Position numbers and translations under genes: made by a program | Assembly: GCA_964194585.1 (NCBI GenBank) | Contig: CAXMNG010000121.1 | Span: 1-15,838 of the forward strand | Reading direction: 5' to 3' | Length of the DNA stretch: 15,838 nucleotides | DNA from: JAABYT01 sp964194585 | GTDB taxonomy: Bacteria > Pseudomonadota > Gammaproteobacteria > HK1 | Part shown: piece by piece, positions 13,655-15,838 of the stretch | How the letters are laid out: the number at the start of each line of letters is the position of its first letter | Numbering within the stretch: the first letter of the stretch is position 1 | Notes under the pieces: model-generated | Seen by the model: only the letters and a program-made list of their open reading frames with translations | What the model was told of the DNA's origin: nothing | The model's database searches: none

Positions 13655-15022
13655 ATGCACATTCACATACTCGGCATCTGCGGGACTTTCATGGCCGGCA
13701 TCGCGCGCCTGGCCCGGGACCTCGGCATGACGGTGACCGGCTCCGATGCCCATGCCTACCCCCCCATGAGCGACCAGCTGGCGGCGCTGGGGATCGATGT
13801 CATGACCGGCTACGAGCCCGCGCACCTGGACCCGGCGCCGGACTGCGTGGTCATCGGTAATGCCATGACCCGCGGTAACCCGGCTGTCGAGCACGTGCTC
13901 GACAAAGGCTTGCGCTTCACTTCGGGTCCCGCCTGGCTCGCCGAGCACGTGCTCCGGGGCCGCTGGGTACTGGCGGTGTCCGGTACTCACGGCAAAACCA
14001 CTGCCGCCAGCATGCTCGCGTGGATCCTCGAGTGTGCCGGGCGCGCTCCTGGTTTCCTGGTGGGCGGCGTGCCGGAGAACTTCGGCCAGTCGGCGCGCAT
14101 GGGAGAAGACACCTTCGTGGTCGAGGCCGATGAGTACGACAGCGCGTTCTTCGACAAGCGCTCGAAGTTTGTCCACTACCTGCCGAAGACACTGGTGATC
14201 AACAACCTGGAATTCGACCACGCGGACATCTTCGACGATCTCGCCGCCATACGCCGTCAATTCCACCATCTGGTGAGAACCGTTCCGGCGGGGGGACGCA
14301 TCCTGCGTCCGAGTCCAGACGCGGAGATCGATCGGCTTATGGAGATGGGCTGCTGGACGCCGGTCCAGACATTCACGACTGGCGGCACCGACGCCGATTG
14401 GCAGGCGACCATGGGGCTTGCCGACGGCAGTGCCTTCGAGGTGGCACGGACCGGCGAAGCAATCGCCTCGGTGCGCTGGCAATTGTTGGGCCGGCATAAC
14501 GTGAGCAACGCTCTCGCGGCTGTCGCCGCCGCAGAGCACGCGGGCGTGGATCCCGCGCAGGCCTGTGCGGCCCTGGAGACATTTCGCAATGTCAAAAGGC
14601 GTATGGAAGTGCGCGGTCGCATCGGCGGCGTCACCGTTTACGATGATTTTGCCCACCATCCGACGGCGATCCGCGCCACTCTGGACGCCTTACGCGCCCA
14701 CGTCGGTGACAAGCGCATCATCGCGGTGCTGGATCCGGCCTCAAACACCATGCGCAGCGGCGTCCACAGCAATACGCTCGGCGGCGCGCTCAGCCCTGCG
14801 GATTCCGCCTGGATCTACCGATCCCCGGCCATCGAGTGGGACATTGGCGCTCTGACAAGAACCGAAGGACTCGCCCTGCAGGTAAGCGACGACATCGACA
14901 CGTTGATATCCGCCATCTGCCGCGAGGCTTTCGACGGAGACCACATCGTCGTCATGAGCAACAGCGGTTTCGCGAGCTTTCATCAGCGCCTTCTGGATGC
15001 CCTCGGCGCACGCGACCGATGA
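13655..15022 (+). CDS. mpl: UDP-N-acetylmuramate:L-alanyl-gamma-D-glutamyl-meso-diaminopimelate ligase (Mpl)
   Basis: A 455-residue Mur ligase (E. coli Mpl has 457). The N-terminal Rossmann-like start is MHIHILGICGTFMAG. The ATP loop is SGTHGKTTAAS (109-119), the central VVEADEYDSAFFDKRSKFVHY is diagnostic for Mpl, and GRHNVSNALAA and VYDDFAHHPTAI complete the ligase signature. Mpl rejoins recycled murein tripeptide to UDP-MurNAc in the cytoplasm, which saves peptidoglycan parts. The ATG at 13655 follows TGAGG seven bases upstream. A frame open further upstream overlaps the membrane gene and is not used. Its stop overlaps the next gene's ATG by four bases. Confidence 0.97.
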   Translation: MHIHILGICGTFMAGIARLARDLGMTVTGSDAHAYPPMSDQLAALGIDVMTGYEPAHLDPAPDCVVIGNAMTRGNPAVEHVLDKGLRFTSGPAWLAEHVLRGRWVLAVSGTHGKTTAASMLAWILECAGRAPGFLVGGVPENFGQSARMGEDTFVVEADEYDSAFFDKRSKFVHYLPKTLVINNLEFDHADIFDDLAAIRRQFHHLVRTVPAGGRILRPSPDAEIDRLMEMGCWTPVQTFTTGGTDADWQATMGLADGSAFEVARTGEAIASVRWQLLGRHNVSNALAAVAAAEHAGVDPAQACAALETFRNVKRRMEVRGRIGGVTVYDDFAHHPTAIRATLDALRAHVGDKRIIAVLDPASNTMRSGVHSNTLGGALSPADSAWIYRSPAIEWDIGALTRTEGLALQVSDDIDTLISAICREAFDGDHIVVMSNSGFASFHQRLLDALGARDR

Positions 15023-15630
15023 GCACGCCCTCGGACGCCAGGGATGTTCCGCTGTTCCCGCTGCACACGGTGCTGTTTCCCGACGGCCCCCTGGGTTTGC
15101 GCATCTTCGAGCCACGTTATCTCGACATGGTGAGCGAATGCCTGCGCAAGGAGCAACCCTTCGGCGTGTGCTTGATCCAGAGCGGACAGGAAGCCGGTGA
15201 GGCGGCCAGGCCGCACCTGACGGGTACCTTCGCCCGCATCGTCGACTGGCAGCGCGGCGACGACGGTCTTCTGTCCATCAGCGCCCGGGGGGACAAACGC
15301 TTTCACGTGCAGGACACGCGCGTCGAGCGCAATCAGTTGCTGCGCGGCACCGTACAGCCGCTCACGCCGGAACCCTCGGCGCCGCTGCCCGCAGAATGTG
15401 ACTACATGACCGACGTGCTCGATCAACTCTTCGAGCACGCCGGCGATGTCTACGCCGATCTACCGAAGCGCCCCGATGATGCCTCATGGGTGGGCTACCG
15501 TCTGGCGGAGGTTCTGTCCCTGCCGCTGGTACGCCGGCAGTACTTTCTCGAGCTCGAGGACCCGCTGCTGCGCTTGTCGCAACTCGACCAGATACTGCGT
15601 GCCATGTCGGAGACCGGCGGGGGTGAATAG
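15019..15630 (+). CDS. LON substrate-binding (N-terminal) domain protein
   Basis: A 203-residue protein made of the N-terminal substrate-recognition domain of Lon (PF02190-type) without ATPase or protease. It opens with PLFPLHTVLFPDGPLGLRIF and EPRYLDMV (11-38), the hallmark of the domain, then a beta-rich region (GTFARIVDWQRGDDGLLSISARG) and a helical C-terminal half ending in LLRLSQLDQILRAM. Such stand-alone proteins are common in proteobacteria, and their role is unproven. ATGA overlap with mpl shows coupled translation, so a function next to murein recycling is possible but not shown. Confidence 0.92.
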   Translation: MSTPSDARDVPLFPLHTVLFPDGPLGLRIFEPRYLDMVSECLRKEQPFGVCLIQSGQEAGEAARPHLTGTFARIVDWQRGDDGLLSISARGDKRFHVQDTRVERNQLLRGTVQPLTPEPSAPLPAECDYMTDVLDQLFEHAGDVYADLPKRPDDASWVGYRLAEVLSLPLVRRQYFLELEDPLLRLSQLDQILRAMSETGGGE

Positions 15631-15662
15631 GGGCGCCTGCGCCACCCGGCACGGCATCTGCT

Positions 15663-15684
15663 AAGCTCCGCGCCTGGGCTTTTT
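15663..15684 (+). terminator. Weak candidate rho-independent terminator after mpl/LON-domain genes
   Basis: AAGCTC (15663-15668) can pair with GGGCTT (15676-15681) across a 7-base loop, with one G-T pair, and five T's run from 15680 to 15684. The stem is short and only three T's lie beyond it, so efficiency is doubtful. The same stretch (TGCTAAGCT) could instead be an extended -10 for the kinase gene. Confidence 0.3.
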
Positions 15685-15716
15685 CGCACGAGCCTGCCTT
15701 GCCAGGACGCCATCGA

Positions 15717-15838
15717 GTGAGCAACGAAAAACGCCGCCACAACGCACTGCCCGACGGCTACAAGCTCCACTGGTACGAGATCCACGCGATCCTCGGCCGG
15801 GGTGGCTTCGGCATTACCTACCTGGCGCTCGATACGAA
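15717..15838 (+). CDS. Eukaryotic-type Ser/Thr protein kinase (partial, N-terminus only)
   Basis: Only 40 codons are inside the window. After GTG 15717 the frame reaches LGRGGFGITYLALDT (residues 26-40), a glycine-rich ATP loop in the form usual for bacterial Hanks-type kinases, preceded by LPDGYKLHWYEI. The catalytic loop and any extracellular domain lie beyond the right edge. No ATG is available near the loop, so GTG is the best start; a TTG at 15699 is less likely. There is an 86-base gap after the LON-domain gene, and transcription may be separate. Confidence 0.8.
   Translation, partial: MSNEKRRHNALPDGYKLHWYEIHAILGRGGFGITYLALDT

Noticed and set aside
13619..14659. A 346-codon leftward open frame opposite mpl
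   Set aside because: Every Mpl motif is on the plus strand. The minus frame has no recognisable domain and reflects high GC codon bias in mpl.

Overview
This is a GC-rich, densely packed stretch of bacterial chromosome, most likely from a gammaproteobacterium. The support is the gene set (Mak-type fructokinase, Mpl, Hsp15) and how closely the Mak and Mpl proteins match the enterobacterial families. That assignment is inference, since no rRNA or tRNA is present. I find 17 protein genes, two of them cut by the window edges. There is no RNA gene, insertion sequence, CRISPR array or obvious prophage, and no gene-free stretch longer than about 190 bases.

Region 1 (1-5269): a large MalT-like STAND-ATPase regulator runs leftwards off the window. 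It is divergent from a tightly overlapped four-gene TRAP transporter operon: TatT lipoprotein, DctP binding protein, DctQ and DctM permeases. The TatT gene marks it as a TPR-protein-associated TRAP (TPAT) system. The divergent gap holds two inverted repeats. In DctP the usual carboxylate-binding arginine position is a tryptophan, so the substrate may not be a simple organic acid.

Region 2 (5341-6455): a stand-alone DUF1989 protein is divergent from hslR (Hsp15), with overlapping -10 elements between them.

Region 3 (6480-10182): the most interesting part. A TetR regulator with a palindrome over its own promoter is followed, with 4-base overlaps at each junction, by a B12-binding subunit, a catalytic acyl-CoA mutase subunit and a MeaB chaperone. 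Names in the family would say methylmalonyl-CoA mutase. However, the two residues that define that specificity (Tyr89 and Arg207 in the Propionibacterium enzyme) read as Leu and Ala here, and the Tyr before the active-site His is Gln. The pair also differs from those I know for isobutyryl- and 2-hydroxyisobutyryl-CoA mutases. This looks like a self-regulated adenosylcobalamin mutase module with an unassigned substrate.

Region 4 (10183-11585): a convergent gap with a Fur-like site and a perfect 16-bp palindrome, then a leftward operon of a small membrane protein, a hotdog-fold thioesterase and an alanine-rich coiled-coil protein.

Region 5 (11649-13059): a single-domain rhodanese with its own promoter, convergent with a Mak-type fructokinase.

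Region 6 (13105-15838): a four-helix membrane protein, mpl (murein peptide recycling) and a LON-substrate-binding-domain protein, closely spaced or overlapping, followed by the start of a eukaryotic-type Ser/Thr protein kinase.
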